Shown here in pieces: positions 63,479 through 64,000 of a stretch of 64,000 nt of DNA. The stretch lies in NCBI RefSeq assembly GCF_022479115.1, contig NZ_CP092497.1:8308001-8372000 (forward strand), in the 5' to 3' direction. How positions within the stretch are numbered: the first letter of the stretch is position 1; the number at the start of each line of letters is the position of its first letter. Below the pieces are notes generated by a model. The model ran no database searches. It had not been told where the DNA came from and saw only the letters and a list, made by a program, of their open reading frames with translations. This stretch comes from Amycolatopsis sp. EV170708-02-1 (GTDB taxonomy: Bacteria > Actinomycetota > Actinomycetes > Mycobacteriales > Pseudonocardiaceae). Position numbers and translations under genes: made by a program.

Positions 63479-64000
63479 TCACGTGCGGTCGCGCAGCGCT
63501 TCCAGCACGCGGGCGGAGATCTCGTCGACCGAGCCGACGCCGTCGACCGTGACCAGGATGTCCGCGTAGTACTCGAGCAGCGGAGCCGTCTCGGACACGT
63601 AGATCTGCTGGCGACGCCGGATGACCTCTTCGGTGTCGTCCGAGCGGCCGCGGGACAGCAGCCGCTCGACGACGACGTCTTCCGAAACCTGGAGCTGGAT
63701 GACCGCGTTGAGCTTGGTGTCGACCTCGCCGAGGATCTCGCCGAGGACGTCGGCCTGCTTCGTGTTCCGGGGGAACCCGTCGAGCAGGAAACCGACCTTG
63801 GCGTCGGGTTCGGCGAGGCGCTCACGCACCATCTCGTTCGTGACCGAGTCGGGCACGAGTTCGCCGGAGTCCAGGTAGCGCTTGGCTTCCTGGCCCAGCG
63901 GCGTCTGCTCGCCCACGTGGGCGCGGAACAGGTCGCCGGTCGAGATGTGCGGGATCCGGAGCTTCTCCGACAGTGCTACCGCCTGAGTACCTTTGCCCGC
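63479..64000 (-). CDS. adk: Adenylate kinase, N-terminus beyond window
   Basis: ATP + AMP to 2 ADP. 173 residues are visible; the frame continues past the right edge. It enters at [20 protein letters not shown], part of the P-loop GAGKGTQ, then [27 protein letters not shown], and [18 protein letters not shown]. The short-lid type common in actinobacteria. 44 bp before map. Confidence 0.95.
   Translation of the reverse strand, partial: AGKGTQAVALSEKLRIPHISTGDLFRAHVGEQTPLGQEAKRYLDSGELVPDSVTNEMVRERLAEPDAKVGFLLDGFPRNTKQADVLGEILGEVDTKLNAVIQLQVSEDVVVERLLSRGRSDDTEEVIRRRQQIYVSETAPLLEYYADILVTVDGVGSVDEISARVLEALRDRT

Overview
The window is high-GC actinomycete chromosome, most like Amycolatopsis or another Pseudonocardiaceae (inferred from gene order, codon use, GTG/TTG starts and protein sequences; no rRNA or tRNA is visible to anchor it). 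The order of conserved genes follows the Mycobacterium tuberculosis segment Rv3417c-Rv3462c: groEL, groES, tsaD, rimI, tsaB, tsaE, alr, nnr, glmS, glmM, rpsI, rplM, an ESX-4-type type VII secretion locus, truA, rplQ, rpoA, rpsD, rpsK, rpsM, rpmJ, infA, then map and adk. Nearly all housekeeping genes are on the minus strand. Accessory genes sit between these blocks.

Layout. 1-2.8 kb: groEL (cut by the window edge), groES with a CIRCE operator, a small ubiA-like remnant and a HAD phosphatase. 2.9-9.4 kb: a secreted amidase, a processive-type glycosyltransferase overlapping an exosortase/archaeosortase-like protease, a secreted protein with a C-terminal anchor, an unlisted 59-residue peptide that is almost only a sorting signal, and a UDP-GlcNAc 2-epimerase. 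9.4-17.3 kb: the tRNA t6A genes tsaD/tsaB/tsaE, rimI, a MatB-like acyl-CoA synthetase with a carboxyltransferase, a hydrolase and alr. 17.4-25.2 kb: a DeoR regulator-xylulokinase-sugar ABC ATPase operon, nnr, glmS and a serine hydrolase. 25.2-34.8 kb: two paralogous three-gene modules of putative type VII secretion substrates flanking a fatty acyl-AMP ligase, an acyl carrier protein and a P450-like gene. 34.9-37.5 kb: glmM, rpsI, rplM. 37.7-56 kb: the ESX-4-type locus (two WXG100 proteins, an Hsp70-like secretion-associated protein, EccC, EccD, MycP, EccB, EccE, a third substrate module). 56.2-64 kb: an endonuclease-like gene, truA and the ribosomal alpha-operon genes, infA, map, adk.

The most striking feature is a dispersed short palindrome, core GCGTTTAGCGGGCTAAACGC (invariant part close to TTAG-SSSS-CTAA). 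I count 34 copies in 64 kb, in most intergenic gaps, in evenly pitched arrays, across the 3' ends of genes (where it supplies the stop codon of four genes) and inside seven genes in eight places. The palindrome holds a stop codon in two of three frames. Every internal copy either uses the only open frame (AFSGLNA or AFSPLNA) or carries base changes that remove the stop. I know no described element with this sequence and it is my main candidate for something undescribed.

Six genes appear frameshifted, each by the loss of one base per break in a G/C run (seven breaks in all). Because all breaks have the same sign and context, I read them as likely sequencing or assembly errors rather than real pseudogenes.
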